64,000 bases of DNA from Deltaproteobacteria bacterium HGW-Deltaproteobacteria-6 (lineage in GTDB: Bacteria > Desulfobacterota > Syntrophia > Syntrophales > Smithellaceae), in the NCBI GenBank assembly GCA_002840435.1, contig PHAT01000004.1, positions 347,412-411,411 on the forward strand. Reading direction: 5' to 3'. How positions within the stretch are numbered: position 1 is the first letter of the stretch; the number at the start of each line of letters is the position of its first letter. A program made the translations under genes and the position numbers. Positions 7,225-15,959 of this stretch are shown in pieces. Under the pieces are notes generated by a model. That model saw only the letters and a list, made by a program, of their open reading frames with translations, was not told where the DNA came from and made no database searches.

Positions 7225-8679
7225 ATGAATCTCGATCAGTTATTTTATCCGGAAAGCGTGGCCGTCGTCGGCGCGTCCAACAATCTGGGCGGCGGGAAAA
7301 TGCCCTATTTTCAGATTATCCAGGGGAACGGTTTTGCGGGAACTATCTATCCGGTAAACCCCAAAGGCGGTGAAATAAGCGGCATCAAGGTTTTTACATC
7401 TATCGATGATCTTCCCGGGCCGGTTGATTTTGCCATTATCGCGGCGCCTGTTGAACAGTCCATAGACATTGTCCGGGCCGCAGTCCGCAAGCAGATCAAG
7501 TTCATTCATTTTTTCACATCGGGTTTTGGAGAAACGGGAAACCTGCAGCTGGAAGAAGATGTGATCCGGGAAGCCCGTAAGGGGGACTTGCGGATTGTCG
7601 GACCAAACTGCGTCGGCGTGCATTGCACCGGGTCCAAAATTTCATTTGTATTTGCCCCGCCTCAGGAATCGGCCGGTACGGTTGCGTTTCTGGGACAATC
7701 GGGCGGTGTGACGGCAAACTTTATGGCCATGGCCTCGACGCGAAAAATTCCCATCAATAAAGTTGTCTCTTACGGAAATCAGATCGACCTGCGTCTTGAA
7801 GATTATCTGGAATATCTGGCCGATGATCAGGATGTCCGGATTATTGCCTGCTACGTGGAAGACATCAAGAATGTAAAAACTTTTCTTAAGACACTCAAGC
7901 GGACCACGGCAAAAAAACCGGTGATTATTCTCAAGGGCGGGAAAACGGAAATCGGATCAAAGGCCGCGGCCAGCCACACGGGCGCGATGGCCAGCAATTA
8001 CACAATCTGGGCGGCGGCCGTCCGTCAGCACGGCGGTTTGCTGGTGGATGATTTCGATCAACTGATGCATCTGGTGATGCTGGGCACGGCTGCAAAAATT
8101 CCGCGGGGCAAGCGGGTGGGCTTCCTGGGCGCCGGAGGCGGCGTATCCGTTCTTTTTTCCGATCTTGCCATTCAGTCGGGCCTGTCTCTTCCTGAATTGA
8201 GCGCCGCTTCGCAGCAGATGATCAGTGAAAAAATCATGGGAGTCAATACCTCGACGGTCAACCCGGTTGATCTGGGGGCCTTTGGTTTCGATCTCAATGT
8301 TATGCTGCATACCATGAAGGCCATTGATGCGGACGAATCGATCGACGTTATTGTCCCCTACTTTTCAGTCGAATACATCCTGCATGCCGAATTATTTCTT
8401 AATGTGAAAAATAACGCTGATACCGTTCTGGAAATGGCCCGGCAAATCAGGAAACCCGTTATCCCGATCCTGGCAAACTTTGTGGAAGACAACCTCGACT
8501 ATGAGCGCGTCCGGATCGAAACGTACGCCGCTCTGCGCAAGGCGGGCTTCCCCGTTTATACTAAAATACAGGATGCTGTCTACGCGATCGGATCATACTT
8601 TGAATGGGCGGAAAAACAGCCCGCAAAAAAAGGAAAAAAACAGGCGACGCTGGTAAAAAAGGAAATAGACATAAAATAA
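7225..8679 (+). CDS. ADP-forming acyl-CoA synthetase, alpha-subunit-type protein
   Basis: 484 residues. Order of domains: CoA-binding Rossmann domain (YPESVAVVGASNNLGGGK, NPKGGEISG, IVGPNCVGV), then two succinyl-CoA-synthetase-like flavodoxin domains (TVAFLGQSGGV; VGFLGAGGGVSVLFSDL). His251 in AASHTGAMA is the phospho-histidine of NDP-forming acyl-CoA synthetases. The ATP-grasp beta part is absent from the protein and from the neighbours, so it needs a partner encoded elsewhere. The family converts acyl-CoA + ADP + Pi to acid + ATP, an energy-conserving step common in syntrophs. It probably forms an operon with the SDR gene 71 bases downstream. Confidence 0.85.
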   Translation: MNLDQLFYPESVAVVGASNNLGGGKMPYFQIIQGNGFAGTIYPVNPKGGEISGIKVFTSIDDLPGPVDFAIIAAPVEQSIDIVRAAVRKQIKFIHFFTSGFGETGNLQLEEDVIREARKGDLRIVGPNCVGVHCTGSKISFVFAPPQESAGTVAFLGQSGGVTANFMAMASTRKIPINKVVSYGNQIDLRLEDYLEYLADDQDVRIIACYVEDIKNVKTFLKTLKRTTAKKPVIILKGGKTEIGSKAAASHTGAMASNYTIWAAAVRQHGGLLVDDFDQLMHLVMLGTAAKIPRGKRVGFLGAGGGVSVLFSDLAIQSGLSLPELSAASQQMISEKIMGVNTSTVNPVDLGAFGFDLNVMLHTMKAIDADESIDVIVPYFSVEYILHAELFLNVKNNADTVLEMARQIRKPVIPILANFVEDNLDYERVRIETYAALRKAGFPVYTKIQDAVYAIGSYFEWAEKQPAKKGKKQATLVKKEIDIK

Positions 8680-8750
8680 GGGACGTCCTTTTTTATATTG
8701 AACAACCATCACAGAGAAACCATGAAATTAATAACAGGGAGGAATGGCAG

Positions 8751-9533
8751 ATGATGAAGGAATTATTTTCTCTTAAGGGGCGGACGGCGCTCGTAACGGG
8801 CGGTTCGCGCGGGATCGGCCGCATGATTGCGGAGGGCTTCCTCGAACAGGGCGCGCGCGTCTATATCTCATCACGCAAGGCGGATGCCTGCGATACAACA
8901 GCCAAAGAACTCTGTGAGCTGGGCAATTGTATTTCCCTGCCGTGCGATGTCTCAACGGTTGAGGGTGCGAAGGCCCTGGCCTCTCAGTTTGCCGCACGCG
9001 AAGAAAAACTCGATATCCTGGTGAACAATGCGGGGGCTGCCTGGGGAGAACCTTTCGATGACTTTTCCGAAAAAGGCTGGGATAAAGTTGTCGACCTGAA
9101 TCTAAAGGCGCCGTTCTTTTTAAGCCAGGCGCTGATCAGGCAATTACGCAAAGCAGCCGAAGACCGGCCGGCAAAGATCATCAATGTATCTTCGATTGAC
9201 GGCGTCATTGTCAATCCCATGGAGACTTATTCCTATGCCGCAAGCAAAGCAGGTCTGATCCATTTGACCCGGCGGATGGCCCTGCGACTGATCAAGGACA
9301 ATATCGTTGTCAGCGGAATCGCGCCGGGGGCTTTCGCATCGGAAATGAACAAGCTTGCCCGCGACTACGAAGACATGGTCGCGGCCAGCGTTCCTGCAAA
9401 ACGCATCGGGCGCGATGAGGACATGGCCGGAGCGGCGGTTTATCTGGCATCCCGGGCCGGAGACTACGTCGTCGGCATTACGATTGTGGTCGACGGGGGG
9501 GTCACGCTCAAAGCCGTCACGCTTGAATCCTGA
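8751..9533 (+). CDS. Short-chain dehydrogenase/reductase
   Basis: 260 residues, start at 8751 after GGGAGG; the frame open to 8604 overlaps the preceding gene and lacks a site. Classical SDR landmarks: TGGSRGIG cofactor loop, NNAG, catalytic Ser in NVSSIDG, YSYAASK active site and C-terminal VVDGG. Likely NAD(P)-dependent 3-hydroxyacyl or alcohol oxidoreductase. Co-transcription with the acyl-CoA synthetase alpha protein suggests acyl-CoA metabolism. Close to FabG-like and RhlG-like enzymes, but the substrate cannot be inferred. Confidence 0.85.
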   Translation: MMKELFSLKGRTALVTGGSRGIGRMIAEGFLEQGARVYISSRKADACDTTAKELCELGNCISLPCDVSTVEGAKALASQFAAREEKLDILVNNAGAAWGEPFDDFSEKGWDKVVDLNLKAPFFLSQALIRQLRKAAEDRPAKIINVSSIDGVIVNPMETYSYAASKAGLIHLTRRMALRLIKDNIVVSGIAPGAFASEMNKLARDYEDMVAASVPAKRIGRDEDMAGAAVYLASRAGDYVVGITIVVDGGVTLKAVTLES

Positions 9534-9648
9534 ACGTATCTCATTGAATTCTGAATCGCATCTTAATAAATTGCGATCATAGAACTTTGCGCCGAGGGAA
9601 TAGCAGGATTGAATATAAAATAATTGATTTTATAAAAAAGGAGACGAA

Positions 9649-10083
9649 ATGAAAAAAACCGGTTTGATCATATTGATGGCGATACTCTGCTTTTTTACCG
9701 TGATGAATAATAATGCATCGGCATGGTCGGTTGAAGTGGAAAGTCCCTGGTGGTGGCCGGGCCAAGTCAAAATGTGCACGGAAAAACTAATTGGATCCGA
9801 TGAATGCGATACGAAAGATATCGTGAAAGGCGGAACCATCAGCTTCCACACCGGAGCAAGATGTCCGAAGAGTCTGTCCGGAAAATATATCATTTATAAA
9901 CAGAATGAATTTGTATCTATTGCCCTGCAGCCGGTCAGCATGCACAGCGGCAACGACATTTCCGATATATCAGAAGGAAGAATGGCTTGCCGGGATACGG
10001 GATGGAAGATTTGCCGGAAGCGCGGGACCACGGGCGATTACTCTAATCTCCAGAATAACGACTTTGGCTTCTGTAAGAAGTGA
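9649..10083 (+). CDS. Small secreted protein, unknown family
   Basis: 144 residues; AAGGAG lies 5 bases before the ATG. Signal peptide MKKTGLIILMAILCFFTV with cleavage near ASA. The mature part starts with an aromatic strand (WSVEVESPWWWPG) and has seven cysteines (KMC, DEC, ARC, MAC, KIC, GFC and one in the signal). Its length and layout resemble the protein at 5594-6028, including CP-x-x-L-x-G, so they may be diverged paralogues. A degenerate head of the 120-bp repeat lies just after its stop. Function unknown. Confidence 0.6.
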   Translation: MKKTGLIILMAILCFFTVMNNNASAWSVEVESPWWWPGQVKMCTEKLIGSDECDTKDIVKGGTISFHTGARCPKSLSGKYIIYKQNEFVSIALQPVSMHSGNDISDISEGRMACRDTGWKICRKRGTTGDYSNLQNNDFGFCKK

Positions 10084-10099
10084 TTTGATGTGGATAAGA

Positions 10100-10122
10100 G
10101 ACAGCGAGGGGGACGCCCCTGA
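10100..10122. repeat. Degenerate repeat head
   Basis: GCGAGGGGGACGCCCCTGAC matches the start of the 120-bp repeat (G-run, 2-3 bases, CCCCT). The palindromic GGGG-ACG-CCCC could also serve as a weak hairpin after the secreted-protein gene. Confidence 0.35.
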
Positions 10123-10183
10123 CAACCATTTCTCAATGTTGGTCTCCGCCGCGGTTTTGATGCAGGGCATGGTTATAATATCA

Positions 10184-10663
10184 TCATGGCTTTCTTGAGT
10201 ATGTGTGATTGCAATACGAACCGCCTTTTCCAATGGTTTGTTCTCTGGTAAAAATCCAGTATTCCTTATTTTCCTTTGCGTGCTTCCAATCTCCCGCGCA
10301 CGAGTATTTGCACAGCTCTGACAGCCCGAACAGGGTCAGCATCTTTGTGACCGGACAAAACTGAAACCGGAATTCAATTTTATCCTGTGTTTCATTTTCA
10401 ATTCTTAAATGCAGAAGTTTTCTGAAAAATAAAAAGTTTCTTTTAATTTTTTGCTTGAATATTGGAAATTCCAGTTTTGAATTTACCCGCGGCACTATTA
10501 CTTTCGCTACTAATGTAGCGGCCAGGATCAGTTGCCTGCCTACAATTTGAATGGATCTTTGTTTTCCAAGAAATGGCGTTAATGTATAAGCCTGTAAAAC
10601 AAAAGGCAGGGTGAATATAAAAACCAGTACCCATGATAATACCAGTAACGAAAAATATTGCAT
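10184..10663 (-). CDS. Membrane-anchored ATC-hydrolase-like protein
   Basis: 159 residues. The start at 10663 is chosen because GAGAGGTGAT directly precedes that ATG. An N-terminal membrane span (residues about 2-24, LLVLSWVLVFIFTLPFVL) is followed by a basic linker and a C-terminal domain with FQFCPVTKMLTLFGLSELC, CAGDW and KGGSYCNHTYSRK. The cysteine layout and the final G-x-x-x-C pattern resemble ATC-hydrolase-type and DUF6125-type proteins, two others of which lie in this window. The role of the membrane anchor is unknown. Confidence 0.55.
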   Translation of the reverse strand: MQYFSLLVLSWVLVFIFTLPFVLQAYTLTPFLGKQRSIQIVGRQLILAATLVAKVIVPRVNSKLEFPIFKQKIKRNFLFFRKLLHLRIENETQDKIEFRFQFCPVTKMLTLFGLSELCKYSCAGDWKHAKENKEYWIFTREQTIGKGGSYCNHTYSRKP

Positions 10664-10845
10664 ATCACCTCTCATAGATGATAATTGGTCAATTGCCGTC
10701 CCAGTCTAATCTCAGGAAGTGAAGTAAACAATAATAGTTAAATGGCAGGAGATTGGCAGATGGAAACTGCTATGAAGCCTGCAATCAGCTTCGAGAAACC
10801 AAGCCCTGTCAGGTTATGGGAATGAGATCATATTTGAACCGTGAG

Positions 10846-10930
10846 CGAGGCGCCCCTGAAATACCAAGTTTATCGAAATATCCCCGGACCTGAACAGCGG
10901 GACGTCCTATATTATTCCCTTCAAGAGAAA
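10846..10930. repeat. Degenerate repeats within a 470-base gap
   Basis: Two pieces. GCCCCTGAAATACCAAGTTT (10852-10871 region) matches the head of the 120-bp repeat. Farther on, a 36-base block (10895-10930, core GGGACGTCCTATATT) matches 15346-15380 (core GGGATATCCTGTATT), both ending in AAGAGAAA. The rest of 10664-11134 has no gene apart from the SDR relic. Confidence 0.5.
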
Positions 10931-11004
10931 CAAACCTTTTTAGAAATAAAATGATCTCGGTTAAGTAAAATTACCTCCTGTTACTTAGCCGTCATCCCTT
11001 TGTC

Positions 11005-11070
11005 TCACTGGATTGAAATACCGCCGTCAACAACGATATTGTCACTGTCACATAAGATAAGCCTGACGAA
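11005..11070 (-). pseudogene. Relic of an SDR C-terminus
   Basis: A minus-strand frame of about 20 codons ends in SDNIVVDGGISIQ and a stop. That is the conserved C-terminal strand of short-chain dehydrogenases (compare IVVDGG of the SDR at 8751). Upstream the frame has no recognisable SDR sequence, so this is a 3' fragment left after a deletion. The match is short, hence the modest confidence. Confidence 0.4.
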
Positions 11071-11134
11071 CGACCAAGTTGTCCTGATACCCGGGGCAGA
11101 AGACTTGAACAACAGTCCCTGCCCCTGTCGTTTT

Positions 11135-13051
11135 TCAATCGTAAAGGCCTTCGATCTCGGTCTTGAAGTGTTTGATCACCTCGTTGCGCTTGACCTTCAT
11201 GGTGGGGGTCATCTCGCCCTCTTCCACGGTCAGTTTTCGCTTCAGGATGGCGTACTTTTTGACGCACTCGTATTCCTCAAGCTCGGCGTTGACCTTGCGG
11301 ATATCGGCATCAATGAGCTGCTTTAGTTCCGGTTTGTCAATAAAGTCCTGACCGACCTGCGCGCAGATTCTTGTACCGTCCGCCTCGGAAAAAATCAGTT
11401 TGCTTTTGTCATAGGTGATGCCCTTTTCATCGAAAAGACGGATGAAGGCGTCAAAGTTGGGCACCACGAGGGCACCCACATACTTGCGATTGTCTCCTAC
11501 GGGCATGACGACCTCGATCCAGGGCGATAACGAGAATCTGGCTTCGATTTTGGCCGACGGCACGTTTTTGCCCGTATCGAGAACCATCAATCCTTTCTTT
11601 CGGTCCACGATCTTCAGGAAGCCATCGGCAACCATGACCACGATGTCTCCGGTCTTAAAAAAGCCGTCCGGGGTAAAGGCTTCTTTTGTCGCCTCCGGGT
11701 TGTTCCAGTATCCCGCAAAAATATTTTCCCCTTTGACCTGCCACTCGCCGTCCTCGGCAATCCGGCCCTCAACGCCCGGCGCCACAGGCCCCACCGATCC
11801 GGGAAGGATCTTGTCGACCCGGTTGATGGTTATGGTGTTGCAGGTCTCCGTGGACCCGTATCCCTCGTAGATTCGTATCCCCATGGCCAGAAACACCTTG
11901 CACAGGTCCGCGGGCAGACTGCCGGCGGCGGAAAAGGCAAACCGGAAACGGCCGCCCATCATGGCGCGCACCTTCGAAAAAAATATCTTGTCCAGGAGCT
12001 TGTATCTGATCCGGAGGGGCAATGGCACACCCTCGGTAAAGTCAACTCCCTCGGCCATATTGATGAACCCGTTTTTGTCGGAGCGGTATTCCACCAGATC
12101 CAGGCCGGTTTTCATCGCGTACTCGAAAATGGCCTTCTTGACCGGCGAGGTTGCCGTGCGGGACTGCATGGTCATATAGATGCGCTCATAGAGCCGGGGG
12201 ACGGAAACAAAAGCGGTCGGGCGGAAGATCTGTAAATCGTCCACCAGGGATTTGGGATCGGTATAGGCGACGGTCACCGCGCAGTGCATGGCGCAGCCAT
12301 GGCCGCACTCGCGTTCATAGGTGTGAGACAAAGGCAGAAACGACAGGAAGACATCTTCCTCGGTGAAAGGCCGAGCGGAAAACACCGTCAGGTCGCGCCG
12401 GCAGGCCGCGTTAACACTGCGGTGGGTATGCACCGCTCCCTTGGGAACACCCGTGGTGCCCGAGGTGTAGACGATGGTCATGGGGTCGTCCAGTCGAACT
12501 TCGCGCCAGCGATCGTCGAAAGCATTCGGAGTCCCGGCCAAAAGCGTTCGGCCGAGGACCTTCAGATCATCAAGCGTTATCACCCGCTCATCTCCGGTCG
12601 CAGACCATTCCCCGATGGTGATAACTTTTTCCAGCGTAGGCATTTCATTCCAGACGCTTTTTATCTTGTTCAGGTTTTCCCCGTTGTCCACAAAGACGAA
12701 GCGGGCCCCGGAATCGTTCACGATATGCCTGATCTCGGGAGCCGATACCGAGGGGTAGATGCACACGGTAATGGCCGCCCCGCAGAGGATGGAATAATCC
12801 GCCCATACCCACTCGGGCCGCGTGTTCGCCATGATGCAGGCGCGGTCACCCCTGGCGAGGCCAAGCTGCATAAGGCCTGCCGAAAGCTCGCGCACCGTTT
12901 GCGCAAGCTGCGCATAGGTTAGAGAATCCGTGTTCTTCCCCCCAGTCTTCCACCACTGGGCGCGCCGGTTGCCGTGCTGTGTGGCGTTGCGGTGGAGAAG
13001 TTCGGGAAAAGTCTGAACCGTGATGTACCAGGGAACGGGGTTTTCATTCAT
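11135..13051 (-). CDS. Long-chain acyl-CoA synthetase (AMP-forming)
   Basis: 638 residues, start at 13051 after AAAGGAGG. AMP-binding enzyme motifs in order: YTSGTTGVPKGAVHTH (phosphate loop), the LSHTYER region, YGSTETCN (adenine/acyl pocket), TGDIVV and DRKKGLMVLDTGKNV (hinge and CoA region). The order and size match FAA1/FadD15-type synthetases that activate fatty acids to acyl-CoA with ATP -> AMP + PPi, usually at the inner face of the membrane. Monocistronic here. A second, truncated member of the family lies at 15441-15925. Confidence 0.9.
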   Translation of the reverse strand: MNENPVPWYITVQTFPELLHRNATQHGNRRAQWWKTGGKNTDSLTYAQLAQTVRELSAGLMQLGLARGDRACIMANTRPEWVWADYSILCGAAITVCIYPSVSAPEIRHIVNDSGARFVFVDNGENLNKIKSVWNEMPTLEKVITIGEWSATGDERVITLDDLKVLGRTLLAGTPNAFDDRWREVRLDDPMTIVYTSGTTGVPKGAVHTHRSVNAACRRDLTVFSARPFTEEDVFLSFLPLSHTYERECGHGCAMHCAVTVAYTDPKSLVDDLQIFRPTAFVSVPRLYERIYMTMQSRTATSPVKKAIFEYAMKTGLDLVEYRSDKNGFINMAEGVDFTEGVPLPLRIRYKLLDKIFFSKVRAMMGGRFRFAFSAAGSLPADLCKVFLAMGIRIYEGYGSTETCNTITINRVDKILPGSVGPVAPGVEGRIAEDGEWQVKGENIFAGYWNNPEATKEAFTPDGFFKTGDIVVMVADGFLKIVDRKKGLMVLDTGKNVPSAKIEARFSLSPWIEVVMPVGDNRKYVGALVVPNFDAFIRLFDEKGITYDKSKLIFSEADGTRICAQVGQDFIDKPELKQLIDADIRKVNAELEEYECVKKYAILKRKLTVEEGEMTPTMKVKRNEVIKHFKTEIEGLYD

Positions 13052-13336
13052 GATGGGGCCTCCTTTGATCAGTTGGCTTAATGAGGCCCTTATAATCAAG
13101 AAACCATCACAAGTCAAACAATATAGGATGATCCTATACCGGAACCCATTTCGTTTATTGCGGTTCTCGCTCGGTTTAAATCCGGCAATGAGCGCAGTCT
13201 TTGCGATTAATTATTTTCTTATCTTCCGATAATCTATTTTTCTATATATTATTTTATGCCATGAAATAACCGCTGATATTGCAGACATCCAGCATGAAAC
13301 GGATTGTAAAAAGCAGGCACAAGAGGAAAAGAAAAA

Positions 13337-13723
13337 ATGAAAAAGTTACTGAAGAGATTTTTGCCGGTTGGATTGGGAGTAGTGATTTTCATGGCGGGTG
13401 TCACGTCTGAAAGCTTATGGCCGGCAACCGAACTGGTCAGTTCGTCTTATGCCGGCAGTTTTGGCAAAGGCGATGCAGGACCCGCATGGACAAAGTGCAA
13501 AAACAAATGCAATGGCGCCAGTTTTCCTTCTTATTGCTGCAGCGGTTGTGATTATTACTATAGCGTTGTCTCGGCATGGACAGGCAGCTTTGATAAAGGC
13601 AACGCCGGACCGGGATGGGTAAAGTGCAAGGACAAATGCATGGAAGGATGGTCTTCGAGCGGGAAGTACCTTCTTTGTAACGTGGGTTGCGAGCATTACT
13701 ATAACATTATCTCGAATTGGTAA
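13337..13723 (+). CDS. Secreted protein with two tandem twin-CX3C repeats
   Basis: 128 residues: signal-like N-terminus (hydrophobic residues about 9-22), then two tandem copies of a ~43-residue module (40-81 and 83-128). Each begins GSF-x-KG-x-AGP-x-W, continues K-C-K-x-K-C (C54/C58; C97/C101) and ends C-x3-C followed by two tyrosines (C67/C71; C114/C118). The twin CX3C spacing fits disulfide-stapled helical hairpins. AGAGGAAAAG precedes the ATG. Together with the 80-residue protein at 6615 it defines a local family; I know no matching characterised family. Confidence 0.7.
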   Translation: MKKLLKRFLPVGLGVVIFMAGVTSESLWPATELVSSSYAGSFGKGDAGPAWTKCKNKCNGASFPSYCCSGCDYYYSVVSAWTGSFDKGNAGPGWVKCKDKCMEGWSSSGKYLLCNVGCEHYYNIISNW

Positions 13724-13873
13724 AAAAGAATCGCTGTCAACTGGTTGGCTTATTCCTTGAAGGAGGCTGGGAAAACAAGGTCAGGGACTTGACATATCCG
13801 TTTCTGATGTCAGGTGGCACCGGCCTTACAAGGATTCTTAATGGCGGCTCAGCCTGCCCATTCCTCCAACGCT

Positions 13874-14203
13874 TCACGGACAATCGATTTTTTTCATGGC
13901 CTGCAAAATGGCCTGCACGCTCTCCGGACGGATCAGGCGCGCGACTTCGCACCCGTCCGTGAGGAAGATCAGCGTGGGCCACAACTTGACCCCGAAGGAA
14001 CGCCCCAGCGGACGGCCGCGGCCGTCTTCGACCTTGATGTGCACAACCTGCGGATGCGAGGCAAATGCCTGCCGGACCATCGGCCCGGCATCCTGGCAAT
14101 AACCGCACCAGTCCGTGCCGAATTCCAGAACGGCGGGTCCGCATAACGCATCAATATCTTTGCGAGCCGGTTCGATTTCGACAAATTTACTGCTGAAGGC
14201 CAT
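13874..14203 (-). CDS. Thioredoxin-like protein
   Basis: 109 residues, cytoplasmic (no signal peptide), start preceded by AAGGAGGGCG. Thioredoxin fold with redox motif WCGYC (instead of WCGPC) in FGTDWCGYCQDAGP and the cis-proline in KLWPTLIF. Probably a thiol-disulfide reductase or reductant of a specific partner. It is followed on the same strand by no obvious partner; the alpha/beta hydrolase lies upstream on the same strand, 167 bases away. Confidence 0.85.
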   Translation of the reverse strand: MAFSSKFVEIEPARKDIDALCGPAVLEFGTDWCGYCQDAGPMVRQAFASHPQVVHIKVEDGRGRPLGRSFGVKLWPTLIFLTDGCEVARLIRPESVQAILQAMKKIDCP

Positions 14204-14370
14204 TTTTCGCCCTCCTTGTTTGCCTATCTGTAAAAGGTGAAATGAGTTGCCCGGACCAACGGGAGGTCACCGGGACTTCGCTTAACCATTGCTCTTTTCC
14301 TATAAACTTAAAAAATGCCGAAACTTTTTCACTGGATGAAAATACACATTCTCCGTTCGGTTTCATTTCG

Positions 14371-15255
14371 TCACTCCCCATTGATCGCTGTATCCCAGAT
14401 ATTGGACCAGGCGGCCTCATTTTTGCGGCGAAACAGGTTCTGGTGGCCGAGCGCCCTGACTCCCAGGTCGGCGGGCTTCTTCAGGCGAATCTCTTTTCCC
14501 GCGCGGGGCATGAATGCCAGAAACGTTCGCGCGCTTTTGGCGGTGGTCAGCGGATCGTCGGAGAAGACATACGAAATGATCGGCGCCTGCATTTCATCAA
14601 ACTGGTGAGGTTTCAGCCGGTCCGCAAGCTCGCGGCGGAAGTAATCGCCCCTGTGCGACCAGCGCCGCCAGGTGCGAAAGGCGCCTGAGGGCAGGGTGGA
14701 GCCTCCCCAGAGGCCGCCGGCGGGAATATACCCTTTCATCGTCAGCTGCAGGGGTCCGTAGATCCACCAGAAAAACATGTCGAGCAATTGCTGCTTCGGA
14801 AACCGATGCGTCCACCAGGTTCCCAACCCGACGCCGATGAAGATGTGGCGTGTAATCTTATTCTGATTAGGCATGAAGCCGGCCAGATGTCCGCCGGCGC
14901 TGTTGGCAATGTGGACAACGGGCGCGCCGGGCGCCGCAGCGATCAGCCGTTCGAGGGCCGCCGCCATGTCCAGCCTGCCCCAGTCCGGATAATCCATTTT
15001 AAATGAGCTCAGATCGGCAGGCGCCGAAGCGCCGACGCCGCGGTAGTCGTAAACAAGGCAGGCGGCGCCGCGCATTGCACCCAGACGGGCGAAGGGCAGA
15101 TAGAATTCCCTGGGAAACCCTGTTGCCGCGGAGATGAGCACGGCCGTGTGCGGCTGATCCGGAAGCAGCAATGTACCGGCAAGCTCAAACCCGTCTGCCG
15201 CAAGAAACCTGACTTCGTTTTCGGATACCCTCTGCCCGTCGCTTGTGGCTGTCAT
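14371..15255 (-). CDS. Alpha/beta hydrolase
   Basis: 294 residues; start at 15255 preferred because GGGAGGAG lies about 10 bases upstream, whereas the frame to 15312 has no site. The fold landmarks are LLLPDQPHTAVLISAATGFPREFY (first strand and oxyanion loop), YDYRGVGASAP and a nucleophile elbow HIANSAGGH with Ser in N-S-A-G-G rather than the usual G-x-S-x-G; the catalytic His is probably in ALGHQNLF. It resembles the COG4757 group of uncharacterised hydrolases. Substrate unknown. Confidence 0.75.
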   Translation of the reverse strand: MTATSDGQRVSENEVRFLAADGFELAGTLLLPDQPHTAVLISAATGFPREFYLPFARLGAMRGAACLVYDYRGVGASAPADLSSFKMDYPDWGRLDMAAALERLIAAAPGAPVVHIANSAGGHLAGFMPNQNKITRHIFIGVGLGTWWTHRFPKQQLLDMFFWWIYGPLQLTMKGYIPAGGLWGGSTLPSGAFRTWRRWSHRGDYFRRELADRLKPHQFDEMQAPIISYVFSDDPLTTAKSARTFLAFMPRAGKEIRLKKPADLGVRALGHQNLFRRKNEAAWSNIWDTAINGE

Positions 15256-15345
15256 TCCAACGGCTCCTCCCGGATTCATTTTTTTGCCATGGACACCCTG
15301 ATTGATTGACATGTCTTCTTACCAGTTTTATGCAGGAAATGCAAA

Positions 15346-15380
15346 ACAGGGGGATATCCTGTATTGTTCCGTTAAGAGAA
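15346..15380. repeat. Short dispersed repeat, second copy
   Basis: Core GGGATATCCTGTATTGTTCC followed by AAGAGAAA, matching 10895-10930. It directly abuts the terminator stem at 15380. Confidence 0.45.
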
Positions 15381-15417
15381 AAAAAGCCGCAACCCATAAC
15401 GGGCAAACGGCTTTTTT
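15380..15417 (-). terminator. Rho-independent terminator, possibly bidirectional
   Basis: Stem AAAAAAGCCG (15380-15389) / CGGCTTTTTT (15408-15417) with an inner loop that can pair further through CCC/GGG. Read on the minus strand the stem ends in a T-run, placing it as terminator of the minus-strand block that ends at 15441. Confidence 0.7.
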
Positions 15418-15440
15418 ATCGACAAGGCATAAGGCAAACC

Positions 15441-15925
15441 TCAGTAAAGCGCCTGAAGTTGTTCTCCATACTTCTTCAAGACATTGGCTCTCTTGAGTTT
15501 CATGGTCTGGGTGATAAAACCATTATCAATGGTAAAGTCCTCCTCAACAAAAAGAAATTTTTGCGGCACTTCATAACTGCCGAATGTTTTACGGAGATGA
15601 GCCATGATTCCTTTGGCCAGATAATCCTGCAAATTTTTGCTCTTCAGGGATTCTTCCAGTGTGTCCTTCAGCAGTGAATTGATGTTCGGATCGGCTTTCA
15701 GTTCTGCATAATTGGGAACAATAATGGCCACGTTGTAGTCTTTCCCTTCGCCATACAGCATCGTGTTGGCAACATAGCGCAGCAGCCTGATTTCATTTTC
15801 GATGCCCTCCGGATGGACATACTTCCCGTTGGCCAGTTTGTATTCATCCTTAAAACGGCCAGTAATATGCAGGAATCCGTCTTCGTCAAGCCAGCCGCGG
15901 TCGCCGGTGCGGATGCCGGCAAATG
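15441..15925 (-). pseudogene. 5'-truncated AMP-forming acyl-CoA synthetase
   Basis: The frame encodes only the C-terminal part of the enzyme: TGDRGWLDEDGFLHITGRFK (hinge, usually motif A8) through the C-terminal domain to MKLKRANVLKKYGEQL and a natural stop. Just upstream of the conserved start (SFAGIRTGDRG) an in-frame TGA stops the frame, and the ~400 residues of the N-terminal AMP-binding domain are gone. The break lies at about 15925-15959, directly against the end of the M17-domain gene, which marks a deletion junction. It differs in sequence from the intact synthetase at 11135, so it is not a recent copy of it. Confidence 0.8.
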
Positions 15926-15959
15926 AATATATTCAAGCTACAAGGTCGGGGCGAGATAC

